DNA from: Pseudarthrobacter phenanthrenivorans
Lineage (GTDB): Bacteria > Actinomycetota > Actinomycetes > Actinomycetales > Micrococcaceae
DNA length: 64,000 nt
Reading direction: 5' to 3'
Assembly (NCBI RefSeq): GCF_000813845.1
Contig: NZ_JWTB01000014.1
Location: 124,001-188,000, forward strand
Shown: positions 24,900 to 36,188 of the stretch, one piece after another
Layout: every line of letters starts with the position of its first letter
Position numbering within the stretch: position 1 is the stretch's first letter
The notes under the pieces: model-generated
Seen by the model: only the letters and a program-made list of their open reading frames with translations
Told to the model about the DNA's origin: nothing
The model's database searches: none
Translations under genes and position numbers: made by a program

Positions 24900-26627
24900 A
24901 TGAGCCAGGACCTGGATACCCCGCAATTACTGGAACGGGCGGCACCCGCCGGTGGCCCCGCCGTCGGGCGTTCTCCCGCTTCTGCCGCGGCGGGCAACAC
25001 CGCCGCGCTCAACGCCACCAAGGAAAGCCTTGAGGATTACACGCTAAGGTTCGCGCCGCGCTCCTACCGGAAATGGAGCGCCGGAGTAGTGGCCACCAGC
25101 GCGCTGGGCGGCATCGCCTACCTGGCCGACTTCTCCATCGGGGCCAACATCGGCATCTCGTACGGCACGGTCAACGCGATCCTCGGAATCCTGGTGGCCG
25201 CCGTCGTCATCTTCGCCACGGGATTTCCCCTGGCGTACTACGCGGCCCGCTACAACATCGACCTCGACCTGATCACCCGCGGCTCGGGCTTCGGCTACTA
25301 CGGGTCGGTGGTCACCAACGTCATCTTCGCAACTTTCACGTTTATCTTCTTTGCGCTCGAGGGCTCCATCATGGCGCAGGGGCTGGAGCTGGGGCTGGGC
25401 GTCCCGCAGTGGCTTGGGTACGCCGCGTCCACGGTGATCATCATCCCGCTGGTGATCTACGGGATGAACACGCTGGCCAAGCTGCAGGTGTGGACTACTC
25501 CGCTGTGGCTGCTGCTGATGGTGGTTCCGGTGGGATATCTGCTGGTTTCGCATCCCGGGAGCATCGACAGCTTCTTCGCCTACACGGGCGCTTCCGGTGA
25601 CGGCGGGCCGAACCTGGCGTCCGTGATGCTCGCCGCCGGGGTGTGCCTGTCCTTGATGGCGCAGATTGCCGAGCAGATCGACTACCTCCGGTTCATGCCG
25701 CCGCGCACCGACGCCAACCGGGCTGCCTGGTGGCGGGCCGTGATCCTTGCCGGACCGGGCTGGGTGATCTTTGGCGCGATCAAGCAGATCGTGGGGCTGT
25801 TCATCGCCATCTACCTGATTGCCACCCTCGATCCCGCTGCGTCAGCCACTGCGAATGAGCCGGTGCACCAGTTCCTGGGCGTCTACCAGGAGATGATGCC
25901 GGCTTGGCTTGCCATGACGCTGGCCGTGGTGCTGGTGGTCATTTCGCAGATCAAGATCAACGTCACCAATGCCTACTCCGGCTCGTTGGCGTGGACCAAC
26001 TCCTTTACCCGTATCACCAAGACCTACCCCGGCCGGATGGTGTTCGTGGTGGTGAACCTGCTGATTGCCCTGGTCCTGATGGAAGCCAACATGTTCGACT
26101 TCCTCAACACCATCCTGGGTTTCTACGCCAACTGCGCCATGGCGTGGGTGGTTACGGTGGCGTCCGATATTGCCATCAACAAGTACCTGCTCAAGATTTC
26201 CCCCAAGGTGCCTGAGTTCCGCCGCGGCATGCTCTATGCGGTGAACCCGGTGGGTTTCGTGTCCATGCTGGTGTCCGCCGGGGTTTCCATCGCGGTGTTC
26301 TTCGGGGCGTTTGGTGCTGCCATCCAGCCCTATTCGCCCATTTTCGCCGTGGGACTGGCCCTGGTCCTGCCGCCGGCCCTTGCCGTCCTGACCCGTGGGC
26401 GGTACTACCTTCGGCGGCTTGACGACGGGATCGACCTGCCGATGTTCGACGCCGACGGGAACCCCAGCGACGCTAGGCTCCGGTGCCACGTGACGGGTTT
26501 GGAGTTTGAACGGCCGGACATGGTGCGCTCGGCCCAGGACGCGCCCGACGGCGGTCCCCAGTATGTCTCATCGCTCGCCTTATCGACGGACAAGACAGGG
26601 GAGTTGGTGCTGCCAGGCCAGAAGTAG
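24900..26627 (+). CDS. NCS1-family nucleobase/cytosine permease
   Basis: The 575-residue protein has about 12 hydrophobic helices after a 55-residue polar N-terminus. Motifs typical of purine-cytosine permeases are present ([41 protein letters not shown]). A cytoplasmic C-tail of about 70 residues follows the last helix. The gene starts at ATG 24900 after GAAAGAGG and is followed by a strong terminator, so it is monocistronic. It would import a purine, pyrimidine, hydantoin or similar compound by cation symport. The adenosine/adenine deaminase at 38988 is the nearest related enzyme. Confidence 0.82.
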   Translation: MSQDLDTPQLLERAAPAGGPAVGRSPASAAAGNTAALNATKESLEDYTLRFAPRSYRKWSAGVVATSALGGIAYLADFSIGANIGISYGTVNAILGILVAAVVIFATGFPLAYYAARYNIDLDLITRGSGFGYYGSVVTNVIFATFTFIFFALEGSIMAQGLELGLGVPQWLGYAASTVIIIPLVIYGMNTLAKLQVWTTPLWLLLMVVPVGYLLVSHPGSIDSFFAYTGASGDGGPNLASVMLAAGVCLSLMAQIAEQIDYLRFMPPRTDANRAAWWRAVILAGPGWVIFGAIKQIVGLFIAIYLIATLDPAASATANEPVHQFLGVYQEMMPAWLAMTLAVVLVVISQIKINVTNAYSGSLAWTNSFTRITKTYPGRMVFVVVNLLIALVLMEANMFDFLNTILGFYANCAMAWVVTVASDIAINKYLLKISPKVPEFRRGMLYAVNPVGFVSMLVSAGVSIAVFFGAFGAAIQPYSPIFAVGLALVLPPALAVLTRGRYYLRRLDDGIDLPMFDADGNPSDARLRCHVTGLEFERPDMVRSAQDAPDGGPQYVSSLALSTDKTGELVLPGQK

Positions 26628-26657
26628 CCATTCAAGCTTTTCCCGTTTATGGAAATT

Positions 26658-26691
26658 AGGAAGCCGGTGCACGTCGGTGTGCCGGCTTCCT
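26658..26691 (+). terminator. Rho-independent terminator after the permease
   Basis: A stem of about 14 bp (AGGAAGCCGG...CCGGCTTCCT with extra pairs towards the loop) is followed by TTTGT. It closes the NCS1 permease transcript. Confidence 0.8.
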
Positions 26692-26839
26692 TTGTGACTT
26701 CTTCTGTCGCGTTCCCGATGGTAAAACCGGGACGGGGAAATGCCTGTGGATAAGTTTGATCGCCCTATTGTGACCTGGGCTACCCTTAAGTCACTGTTCG
26801 GAGCAAGCCGTCTTGAAACTACTGGGGGAATAGCGGCCC

Positions 26840-27505
26840 ATGACATCACAGAACTTTCTTTCGTCCCGCAGTGCGCGGTCCGGTGCTGCAGCCCTTATTG
26901 TTGGTCTCTCCCTGGGTATGGCCGGCTGTAATTCGGGGGACTCTCCCGGGAATGGTGGAAGTTCATCCGCTGTGGCTGCCGAGACGCCCACAGCCACCGG
27001 GACTCCGACCCCCACTCCCACCCCGAGCGCCGTCTACAAGCCCGCCGACGCCACCGGCCCCGCCCAGAACGTGCCGGTCCCGGTAATGCCGGAGGTGGCC
27101 AAGACGGAGACGAAGGAAGGTGCTATTGCGTATTCAAAATATTGGTTTAGTGTTTTGAGCTATTCCTATGAGACGGGGGATACCTCTCTGTTTGAGGACA
27201 TTTCACCTATTCCCTGTGACGCGTGCCAAAAGGTCAGCAAAGTTATCAAGGACTGGCACTCGGAGGGGCGTTGGTTGGTCGGTGGGAAGGTGTCTACACC
27301 CGTCGCAGATACAACTTTCAACAAAGCTGAGAACGGCACGTACCAAGTTGCAGTTCAGGTTCGCCAAGAGCCGCTGTCCTACATGCGAGCTGACGGGACT
27401 GTGGCTAGGACAGACCCTCAAGCGCCTGACCAAGGGAATTTGCTCGCCCTGAGCTACCGTGCTGGTAGCTGGTCAGTTGTTGAGCTCGGAAACATAGTCG
27501 GATAG
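26840..27505 (+). CDS. DUF6318-type lipoprotein
   Basis: The 221-residue protein has a lipoprotein signal (LSLGMAGC lipobox, Cys at about residue 30), a Thr/Pro-rich spacer (TPTPTPTPS) and a compact C-terminal domain with two Cys (PCDAC) and aromatic strands. This matches the DUF6318 lipoproteins of Arthrobacter relatives; no biochemical function is known to me. The 5' part is GC-rich like its surroundings, but from about 27115 the codons turn visibly richer in A/T. It lies two bases before the PKD gene, with which it forms a pair. It should be anchored to the outer face of the membrane. Confidence 0.75.
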   Translation: MTSQNFLSSRSARSGAAALIVGLSLGMAGCNSGDSPGNGGSSSAVAAETPTATGTPTPTPTPSAVYKPADATGPAQNVPVPVMPEVAKTETKEGAIAYSKYWFSVLSYSYETGDTSLFEDISPIPCDACQKVSKVIKDWHSEGRWLVGGKVSTPVADTTFNKAENGTYQVAVQVRQEPLSYMRADGTVARTDPQAPDQGNLLALSYRAGSWSVVELGNIVG

Positions 27506-27507
27506 TC

Positions 27508-28431
27508 ATGTCCGTCCCACGCTGGCTCTCCGTCCTTTTCGTAGCGGTCCTAGTTATCGGGCTTCCTGCTTGGCCAGCGCAAGCGGGTAGCGGAGACGAT
27601 CCAGAATTTGGAGGTTCTTGGGCGCCAGGACTAACTATGGCGGGGCATACTTGGGACGCAGAACGTAACGAGTTTGTTCAGTTGGACCCCAGCGATCCGC
27701 CTACCGACCCCAACGAGTACAAGTACGAACTCCAGTGCCATCTCGGCGGCGGTGACTTCGACACACCTTGCCTCGCGCGCCAGCTCGACTGCAAGGACCG
27801 GGAGGACGGCGCCAAGGGTATTCCCGTGATGTGGCTGTCGCGGCCCAGGGGTGTCCCGGGCGCGGTCTGGGCACATCACTCCGGACCAACGTGCCTTTAC
27901 GACCCCAAGCCGGAGGATCTGCTGCCCCGGATCGCCGCGGACATCCAGCGCCAATTCCAGAATCTTCCGGTCAATGCCGGCAAAGTTGTGGCGCAGCCCA
28001 GCCCGAACACCCTGCGCGGCGCCGAAACCAACTTCTATGCCGACGCAGCTGAACAGCAGTTCGATGTCACCATGTTCGGCCAGCAGGTCCACGTGGTGGC
28101 CACACCCGTGCAGTACACGTGGAACTACGGCGACGGCACCGTCTTTGGTCCCCAGCCGTCCATGGGCGGTGCCTTGCCGCAGGACCGGTGGGGCGAAAAG
28201 ACCCGGACCAGCCACGCCTATGCATCCACCGGGGATTTCCGGGTTGTCCTGACCACCTCTTTCCAGGGCACCTACTCCGTGAATGCCGGACCACCGCTGC
28301 CCATCCCTGGTCAGGGCCAGTTCACTTCCCCGCCGCAGACCATCAGCGTCTGGCGGTCCCTCACCCGCAACTACGCCGACGACTGCACCACCAATCCCCA
28401 AGGCCAAGGGTGTCCAGGCGCTGTACGGTGA
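27508..28431 (+). CDS. Secreted PKD-domain protein
   Basis: The 307-residue protein has a signal peptide (about residues 1-26, WPAQA-G) and an extracellular region. Residues about 200-260 form a PKD-like fold with the motif YTWNYGDGT and a closing strand SHAYASTGDFRVVLTTSF. Six Cys residues could form disulfides. No sortase motif or C-terminal membrane anchor is visible. The first 230 bases have the same lower GC as the end of the upstream lipoprotein gene; the rest returns to local composition. Partner and role are unknown, but the pair looks like a cell-surface complex. Confidence 0.75.
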   Translation: MSVPRWLSVLFVAVLVIGLPAWPAQAGSGDDPEFGGSWAPGLTMAGHTWDAERNEFVQLDPSDPPTDPNEYKYELQCHLGGGDFDTPCLARQLDCKDREDGAKGIPVMWLSRPRGVPGAVWAHHSGPTCLYDPKPEDLLPRIAADIQRQFQNLPVNAGKVVAQPSPNTLRGAETNFYADAAEQQFDVTMFGQQVHVVATPVQYTWNYGDGTVFGPQPSMGGALPQDRWGEKTRTSHAYASTGDFRVVLTTSFQGTYSVNAGPPLPIPGQGQFTSPPQTISVWRSLTRNYADDCTTNPQGQGCPGAVR

Positions 28432-28549
28432 CCCCAGGACAACGGCGGCAGGATGTGATCCGCATCCCACCGGGACCAACGAGGAATAGTTGCACGCGCC
28501 CCACAGTTGGCACAGACAGTACGTCTTCAGCCTTCGAAAGGAACTGCGC

Positions 28550-29620
28550 ATGCTGTTTTCCCCACTCACCCTCGGCGAACTGGAACTCCCCAACCGGCTG
28601 GTGATGGCACCCCTCACCCGTCTCCGCGCGGGTGAGAAGGGCATCCCCGGTCCGCTCGTCGTCGAGCACTACCGCCAGCGCGCTTCCCTGGGGCTCATCG
28701 TCAGCGAAGGGATCTACCCCACACCTGCAGGGCAGGCGTACCCCGGCCAGCCCGGCATCGTCACCGAAGAGCAGGTCGCCGCCTGGAAGAAGGTCACGGA
28801 TGCCGTACACGCCGAAGGCGGCCGCATGTTCGCGCAAATAATGCACGGCGGCCGCGTTTCCCATTCGGACATTACCGGCGGCCTGCCGATCGTCGCCCCC
28901 AGCGCCGTGGCCATCGATGGCGTTGTCCGGACTCCCGCAGGCAAGCAGCCTTACCCCGTGCCCGAGGCCCTGACCACCGACGAACTTCCCATGGTCATCC
29001 AGGAGATCGTCAACGCCTCGCTGAACGCTATCGAGGCAGGATTCGACGGCGTGGAACTGCACTCAGCCAACGGCTACCTCCTGCACGAATTCCTCGCCCC
29101 GAACTCCAACATTCGGACTGACAGCTACGGTGGATCGCCGGAGAACCGGGCACGCTTTGTCATCGAAACCGTAAACGCCGTGGTGGCAGCCCTTGGGGCC
29201 AACCGCGTAGGCCTGCGCATCTCGCCCGAACACAATGTCCAGGGCATCGCCGAGACCGACGCCGCGGACGTCCGTGCCACCTACGAAGTCCTGGTGGACA
29301 GCATCGCGCCGCTCAACCTGGCCTACCTGAGCATCCTGCACCACGAACCCACCGGCGACCTCGTCCAGGATCTCCGCACACGGTTCGGCGGCACCTTCCT
29401 GGTCAACACGGGCTTTGGCGTCGTCACCACGCGCGAAGAAGCCGTAAACCTCGTGTCCGAAGGACACGCGGACGCAGTTGTGGTCGGCCGCCCCGCCATC
29501 GCGAACCCGGACCTTGCCCGCCGCTGGAAGGAAAGCCTTCCGCTCAACGAGCCCGACGCATCCACCTTCTACGCCGAGGGCGCCACCGGCTACACGGATT
29601 ACCCGGCCTACCAGGGCTAA
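28550..29620 (+). CDS. Old Yellow Enzyme-family alkene reductase
   Basis: The 356-residue FMN enzyme reduces activated C=C bonds with NAD(P)H. The family motifs are all in place: NRLVMAPLTR, AQIMHGGRVSH, FDGVELHSANGYLLHEFL, the FMN phosphate site GFGVVTTREEA and VVGRPAIANPDL. In the active-site HSAN motif the His and Asn ligands are kept. ATG 28550 has AAAGGAAC upstream. It is followed by a terminator and is monocistronic. Natural substrates are typically enones, nitroesters or similar electrophiles. Confidence 0.9.
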   Translation: MLFSPLTLGELELPNRLVMAPLTRLRAGEKGIPGPLVVEHYRQRASLGLIVSEGIYPTPAGQAYPGQPGIVTEEQVAAWKKVTDAVHAEGGRMFAQIMHGGRVSHSDITGGLPIVAPSAVAIDGVVRTPAGKQPYPVPEALTTDELPMVIQEIVNASLNAIEAGFDGVELHSANGYLLHEFLAPNSNIRTDSYGGSPENRARFVIETVNAVVAALGANRVGLRISPEHNVQGIAETDAADVRATYEVLVDSIAPLNLAYLSILHHEPTGDLVQDLRTRFGGTFLVNTGFGVVTTREEAVNLVSEGHADAVVVGRPAIANPDLARRWKESLPLNEPDASTFYAEGATGYTDYPAYQG

Positions 29621-29650
29621 ACGGCGCGTCGGCCACGACGCAACAGACGA

Positions 29651-29683
29651 CGACGGCGGCACCCACCGAGGGTGCCGCCGTCG
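29651..29683. terminator. Hairpin terminator after the alkene reductase
   Basis: Perfect 14-bp arms CGACGGCGGCACCC (29651-29664) and its complement (29670-29683) surround a 5-base loop. The inner stem is the same as that at 1312-1364. The rest of 29684-29853 holds nothing I recognise. Confidence 0.8.
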
Positions 29684-29853
29684 CTGGCTGTCCGGGGTGC
29701 TGGTCCCGGTCAGCAATGCCGGGAGGCCATCCGACGACCCCCGGCTGAAGACTTATATTGGCCCGCCGGACTCCAGCGGAAGCCGGCGGTGATCAGATGA
29801 TACTCCATCGAATGGACTCTTACCATAGGCACTTTTCCAGCCCCTGGAACGGC

Positions 29854-30150
29854 CTAAAGCACGGCTTCACGGCCGGTGCCTTCCTTCATGAGCAGCCGCC
29901 CGTCCTCGATGGACACCAGCACGCTCTTGGGCCGTCCGCTGACCTTGGTGATGGCCTTCAAACCACGGTTGGTGACCTCTACCCCCACCTGCGCGCCCTT
30001 CGCCGGCAATTCCACGGACACCTCGGTGGCGATGCCGAGCAATGGGTTGGTGGACACGCCAAGATCCCTGCGCACCTCCTTGCCGTTGACGGTCACGGTG
30101 ATGTTGGCGTCGTCGAACCCCTCCTGGAACACCATAAGCAATTCACGCAT
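29854..30150 (-). CDS. Conserved hypothetical protein (98 aa)
   Basis: ATG 30150 is chosen because AAGGAAGAGG precedes it closely. The product is a small mixed alpha/beta protein with no membrane segment, Cys or signal peptide (MRELLMVFQEGFDDANITVTVNGKEVRR at the N-terminus, split here by its own strand pattern). It is rich in Val and Gly and contains several short strands. I do not recognise the family. It diverges from tex and is monocistronic. Confidence 0.6.
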   Translation of the reverse strand: MRELLMVFQEGFDDANITVTVNGKEVRRDLGVSTNPLLGIATEVSVELPAKGAQVGVEVTNRGLKAITKVSGRPKSVLVSIEDGRLLMKEGTGREAVL

Positions 30151-30287
30151 GACGGCCTCTTCCTTGAGCATCGGCGCCGGTAACGGCATGTCCACTACAG
30201 CACTTTGATGGCCCCAACGGAATACCTCCCCGCCCTGCTGCGCTCCCGGCGCCCCCGCCTCCGGTGGAGCCGGGAAGGCCTGTAGGG

Positions 30288-30293
30288 CAAGAT
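30288..30293 (+). promoter_or_regulatory. -10-like CAAGAT six bases before tex
   Basis: CAAGAT lies six bases before the GTG at 30300. With no Shine-Dalgarno at a proper distance, a leaderless transcript is inferred. Confidence 0.35.
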
Positions 30294-30299
30294 GTTCAG

Positions 30300-32780
<2,481 letters not shown>

Positions 32781-32855
32781 CCAGGGCAGTACTGGAGTCC
32801 GGAAGGGAAGCCGGCGGGTCTTTTGGCCGGGACGGGTTTTCTGCAAGGGTGGAGT

Positions 32856-33191
32856 ATGACGTATTTCCTGGAGTACACCGTTCCTGCCGCCCCCGGCGAT
32901 GCCGAATTCGAGTTCCCGCACGACGAGATCAACTCCGGCGCCACCATCCCGCTGACCCAGACCGGGGCCGACGTCGTGCATACTCCTGCCCTTCCGGCCC
33001 GCACGGGCATTGTGGGCGCCACCGTGCCCGAGGCGAAGCTTGAGGCGGAGCAGCTGATCTCCCACAGCCGCGCCGCCGAAGCGTCCCTGTACTACGATCC
33101 GTCCAACTCCCTGCAGGCGGGCGTTGGCACCCTGGTGAGCACCTTCAGCGAAGGCCAGGGCTGGCAGGACGTGCAGGACACCGGCTTCTAG
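32856..33191 (+). CDS. Hypothetical protein (111 aa)
   Basis: ATG 32856 has AAGGGTGGAG upstream. The protein is soluble and rather acidic, with no Cys, membrane segment or signal peptide, and is rich in small residues (SRAAEASLYYDPSNSLQAGVGTLVSTF). I recognise no family. Its 3' end overlaps the convergent DUF2071 gene by 4 bp. Confidence 0.6.
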   Translation: MTYFLEYTVPAAPGDAEFEFPHDEINSGATIPLTQTGADVVHTPALPARTGIVGATVPEAKLEAEQLISHSRAAEASLYYDPSNSLQAGVGTLVSTFSEGQGWQDVQDTGF

Positions 33192-34000
33192 CCGGCAGTG
33201 TTCACCAGGCGGGGCCGGCCGAACCTTGTCCGAACGCCCGGGGAGTAAAGGACTGACTCGGGCGGTCCACTGACGCTGATTCCTGCCGCCCCCACCAGCC
33301 CATCGGAGAACTGGTGGACGTCCGCGGCAAACAGGGGCCACGGATTGTGCGTGTTGGGAATGTAGGCGGTTCTTCCGAGGAAGTGGCCGTGCATGCCGAA
33401 CCTGGCAGTCAGGAAGACTGACAACGGGTCAGCGGCTGCCGTGTCGAGGCGCGGAACCACGGCGAAGGTGCTGCCGGCGGCAGTGCGGCCGAACCGTCGC
33501 ACCGAGTAGCCCAAGGGAAAATCCCCAAGGCTGCGGGCAAGGGTGAGTCCGCTTGAATCGGGTTGCTGCAGGTCGCCGTCTCCACCGGGAAAGGGCGGCC
33601 AGTGCCGGATGCGTGACCAGACGTAGGGTATTCCGGCCGCCCTGGTTGCCAGGACCACGGGGAGCCGGTTGGCGTCGAGGCTGAGGAACACCACGCCGCG
33701 GGTTCCGTCCGGTCCGCGTGAGTAGAGCCGCACGTTGACCTCGTTGAAGCTGCCCAGGTACGGAATGCCCGGGCCGTGCCCAAGTCCGGCTTGTTCCATG
33801 CGGAAACCGATGAGCCCGACCCAGGAACTCCCGTCGAACACGTCCGGCCGGACCCCGGCCGGCATGTATCGCGCCGCCACTGACTCCTGAATGCGCCAGT
33901 GGAGGAAGATGGCGTCCAGCCAGCGTTGGTCAGAAAACACCGGCGAGGGCAGTCCGGGTGGCCGCGGCCAGATTTCGGCGGCATTCGAGTTTGCCTTCAC
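33188..34000 (-). CDS. DUF2071 (YqjF-like) protein
   Basis: The 270-residue protein starts at GTG 34000 with AAGGAG about ten bases upstream. It shows the DUF2071 pattern: RWLDAIFLHWRIQESVAARYMPAGVRPDVFDG at the start and NEVNVRLYSRGPDGTRGVVFLSLDANRL in the middle. This family of uncertain function folds like the acetoacetate decarboxylase/lipocalin-type barrel. Nothing suggests membrane association. It stands downstream of the lyase-family gene at 34062 on the same strand. Confidence 0.78.
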   Translation of the reverse strand: MKANSNAAEIWPRPPGLPSPVFSDQRWLDAIFLHWRIQESVAARYMPAGVRPDVFDGSSWVGLIGFRMEQAGLGHGPGIPYLGSFNEVNVRLYSRGPDGTRGVVFLSLDANRLPVVLATRAAGIPYVWSRIRHWPPFPGGDGDLQQPDSSGLTLARSLGDFPLGYSVRRFGRTAAGSTFAVVPRLDTAAADPLSVFLTARFGMHGHFLGRTAYIPNTHNPWPLFAADVHQFSDGLVGAAGISVSGPPESVLYSPGVRTRFGRPRLVNTAG

Positions 34001-34061
34001 GGCTTTCCACTCCTTCGCTTGGCCGGATCACCGGGCTTCTGGCGCACGGCTGTTGAAGCTC

Positions 34062-34841
34062 TTAGTTCAGCGGACGCGCGTTCTCCGGAAGCTGGCCGCC
34101 GGCAAGAAGGCTTGCCGCCGTGTCCGCCAGTGCCGTCAGGGCCACCCGCTGGGTCCACGGTCCGTATGAGATGCGGGCGACGCCCAGTTCCTGGAGCCTG
34201 GCCGGCGGCAGGGAGCCGGGCACGTTGATGACCGAGACCTTGTTCCAGCCGATCCCCTCCACCAAGGCGGTGACGGTGGCCTCGTCCAGCAGCCCGGGGA
34301 CGAAAACGGTGGTGGCGCCGACGTCCAGGAACGCCCTGCCACGGGCTATGGCATCCGCAACAACCTCGTCGCGGTTCCGGTCCCCGGCCTTGAGGAAGGC
34401 GTCCGTCCGGGCATTCAGAACGAAGTCGATTCCCTCGGTGGCGCCTGCATGCACTGCTGCCGACATCTGGTTGACAGCATCTGCGAGCGGCCGCATCTGG
34501 TCCTCGATGTTCGCTCCGACGACGCCGACTCCAATCGCCCGCCTTACCGTTTCGCCCGGGTTTCCGTACCCCGACTCGAGGTCGGCGCTGACCGGCAGCT
34601 GGGTCGCAGCGGCGATGCGGCCCACAAAGCCGACCATCTCGCCAACAGGGATGTTCTCGCCGTCGTCGTAGCCCAGTGTCGCAGCGATGGAGTGGCTGGC
34701 GGTGGCCAGGGCGGCGGTGCCCGGCACATCCGTGATGACTTTGGCGGTTACCACGTCCCACACATTGACCACCTGAAGGATCTCAGGTGCCTCGTGCAGG
34801 CGGAGCAACTCGGATGCCTTGGCGCGGGTGGATTCGGTCAT
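34062..34841 (-). CDS. Isocitrate lyase/PEP mutase-family protein
   Basis: The 259-residue TIM-barrel protein has the superfamily signature VSADLESGYGN followed by GVVGANIEDQ, with the Mg2+-binding Asp/Glu residues, and NARTDAFL. Members cleave or form C-C or C-P bonds in 2-hydroxy or phosphono acids (methylisocitrate, oxaloacetate, phosphonopyruvate). The active-site loop with Cys, typical of true isocitrate lyases, is absent, which suits the oxaloacetase/PEP mutase-like branch. The exact reaction is unknown. A -10-like TAGGCT lies six bases before the start. Confidence 0.82.
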   Translation of the reverse strand: MTESTRAKASELLRLHEAPEILQVVNVWDVVTAKVITDVPGTAALATASHSIAATLGYDDGENIPVGEMVGFVGRIAAATQLPVSADLESGYGNPGETVRRAIGVGVVGANIEDQMRPLADAVNQMSAAVHAGATEGIDFVLNARTDAFLKAGDRNRDEVVADAIARGRAFLDVGATTVFVPGLLDEATVTALVEGIGWNKVSVINVPGSLPPARLQELGVARISYGPWTQRVALTALADTAASLLAGGQLPENARPLN

Positions 34842-34847
34842 GGCTGA

Positions 34848-34853
34848 AGCCTA
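34848..34853 (-). promoter_or_regulatory. -10-like TAGGCT six bases before the lyase-family gene
   Basis: On the minus strand TAGGCT-N6-ATG is seen without a Shine-Dalgarno site. Leaderless transcription is inferred. Confidence 0.4.
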
Positions 34854-34869
34854 ACGGACGGGCAGGACC

Positions 34870-35256
34870 TTACCCCGCGGGGGCGGCGGCGCCGGAAGCC
34901 GGGTCCTTCTGCCACGGCCAGCGGCCGGTGATTTCCAGTTCCAAAGAAAAGCTGAGGAATGTCCTGATCAGCACGATGATGGCCAGCACCCCGACGCTTT
35001 CGAACGTCGGCGTGACGGCAACGGTCCGGATGATATCGGCAGCGACCAGCAGTTCCAGGCCAAGGAGGATGGACCGTCCCAGCAATTGGCGGTAAGACCG
35101 GTAGAAACCCAGTCTGCCTGCTCCGGGCGGCAGCTGCCGCGGCTGGTGGCCGCGGAATGCCAGCGGGAGGGACACCACGGCCCCGACCACCATGACGGCA
35201 ACGCCCGCGAAATCGACCAGCTGCCCGACTGCCTCAATGATCTCCCGAAACTCCAT
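34870..35256 (-). CDS. DUF1622 membrane protein
   Basis: The 128-residue protein has about three membrane helices (AGVAVMVVGAVVSLPLAF, LLGLELLVAADIIRTV and VGVLAIIVLIRTFLSFSL). The motif LGLELLVAADIIRT and the ending SLELEITGRWPW are typical of DUF1622, whose function is unknown. ATG 35256 is preceded by GAGGCAGGG; a TTG at 35268 is an alternative. It sits 28 bp upstream of the lyase-family gene. Confidence 0.8.
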   Translation of the reverse strand: MEFREIIEAVGQLVDFAGVAVMVVGAVVSLPLAFRGHQPRQLPPGAGRLGFYRSYRQLLGRSILLGLELLVAADIIRTVAVTPTFESVGVLAIIVLIRTFLSFSLELEITGRWPWQKDPASGAAAPAG

Positions 35257-35324
35257 GCCCTGCCTCAACTCGGGCCAGGCGTGCCGCGGCCGGCCTGGCA
35301 GTGACCAGGGAACGGCCGCGCCGG

Positions 35325-36185
35325 TTATGGATGCCGGACGCCGTTCCCCGCGATAACGTCCCTGTACCCTTCCCGAAAGGTGGGAAACGTGAAGGTGAAT
35401 CCGGTGCTGCCCAGGAGGCGGTTGCTGCAGCGCTTGTTGCCTCCGCGGGCCGGGCCTGCGTCGCCAACCGGGGGCGAAGGCTGCCCCAGTTCCGCCGCAA
35501 GGAACCGCAATACCGCCCCCAGGTCTGCGGGATCGTTGTCCACACCCACGTAGACAGGCGCAGGTGCTGCTTCCATCGTGGCCAGATGGACGATGGCGGC
35601 CGCGGCGTCGTCGCGGTGGATGCGGTTGGTGTAGCGCACGTCGCTGGGGATGACCGCGGACTGCGTCCGCACCTGGTCGATCAGCCGGGTCCGGCCCGGC
35701 CCGTAGATGCCGCCAAGCCGCAGCGAGGTGCTGGAAGTGCCGGTTCCGGCGAGCCGGGCCTGCAGCAGGTCTTCCGCCTCCAGCAGCACCCGCCCCGAGA
35801 AGCCGCCGGGTTCGGGCTTAGTGGATTCATCCACCCAGCCCCCGCCTGCGTCCCCGTAGACCGCCGTCGAGGACACGAACAGGATCCTGTCCGGCGTCAC
35901 CTTGTCGCGCTCCAGCGCGTCGAGGACATGGGCCACCCCGTCTACATACGCTGCCCGGTACGCCTCCTCGGTAGGGGAGTCGGCAGCGACAGCGATGACG
36001 ACGGCGGTGGTGTCCGCCGGGACTGGCGGCAGGTCCGGCGATCCCAGGTCTGCCGCGGCGCCTTCGATGGCCGCCGGCAGTCTTCCGGGGGTCCGGCGCC
36101 AGCCCACGACCCTGTGGCCCAAAGCAGCGAAACGGAGCCCTGCCTCGGTGCCCAGGTCACCGCAGCCCGCCATAAGAATCGTCAT
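35325..36185 (-). CDS. NAD-dependent epimerase/dehydratase (YeeZ-like SDR)
   Basis: The 286-residue extended SDR has the nucleotide motif MTILMAGCGDLGTEAGLRFAA at the N-terminus and the strand ILFVSSTAVYGD. In place of the classical YxxxK it has a divergent segment, as in the YeeZ-type SDR family. The C-terminal part keeps NRIHRDDAAAAIVH, the substrate-side motif of epimerases. The start lies three bases after the stop of the gene at 36189, so both form an operon. The substrate is unknown. Confidence 0.78.
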   Translation of the reverse strand: MTILMAGCGDLGTEAGLRFAALGHRVVGWRRTPGRLPAAIEGAAADLGSPDLPPVPADTTAVVIAVAADSPTEEAYRAAYVDGVAHVLDALERDKVTPDRILFVSSTAVYGDAGGGWVDESTKPEPGGFSGRVLLEAEDLLQARLAGTGTSSTSLRLGGIYGPGRTRLIDQVRTQSAVIPSDVRYTNRIHRDDAAAAIVHLATMEAAPAPVYVGVDNDPADLGAVLRFLAAELGQPSPPVGDAGPARGGNKRCSNRLLGSTGFTFTFPTFREGYRDVIAGNGVRHP

Positions 36186-36188
36186 TGG

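Noticed and set aside
27115..27735. A whole horizontally acquired gene in the lower-GC patch
   Set aside because: The patch starts and ends inside two intact genes in frame, so exchange of a segment fits better than insertion of a foreign gene.
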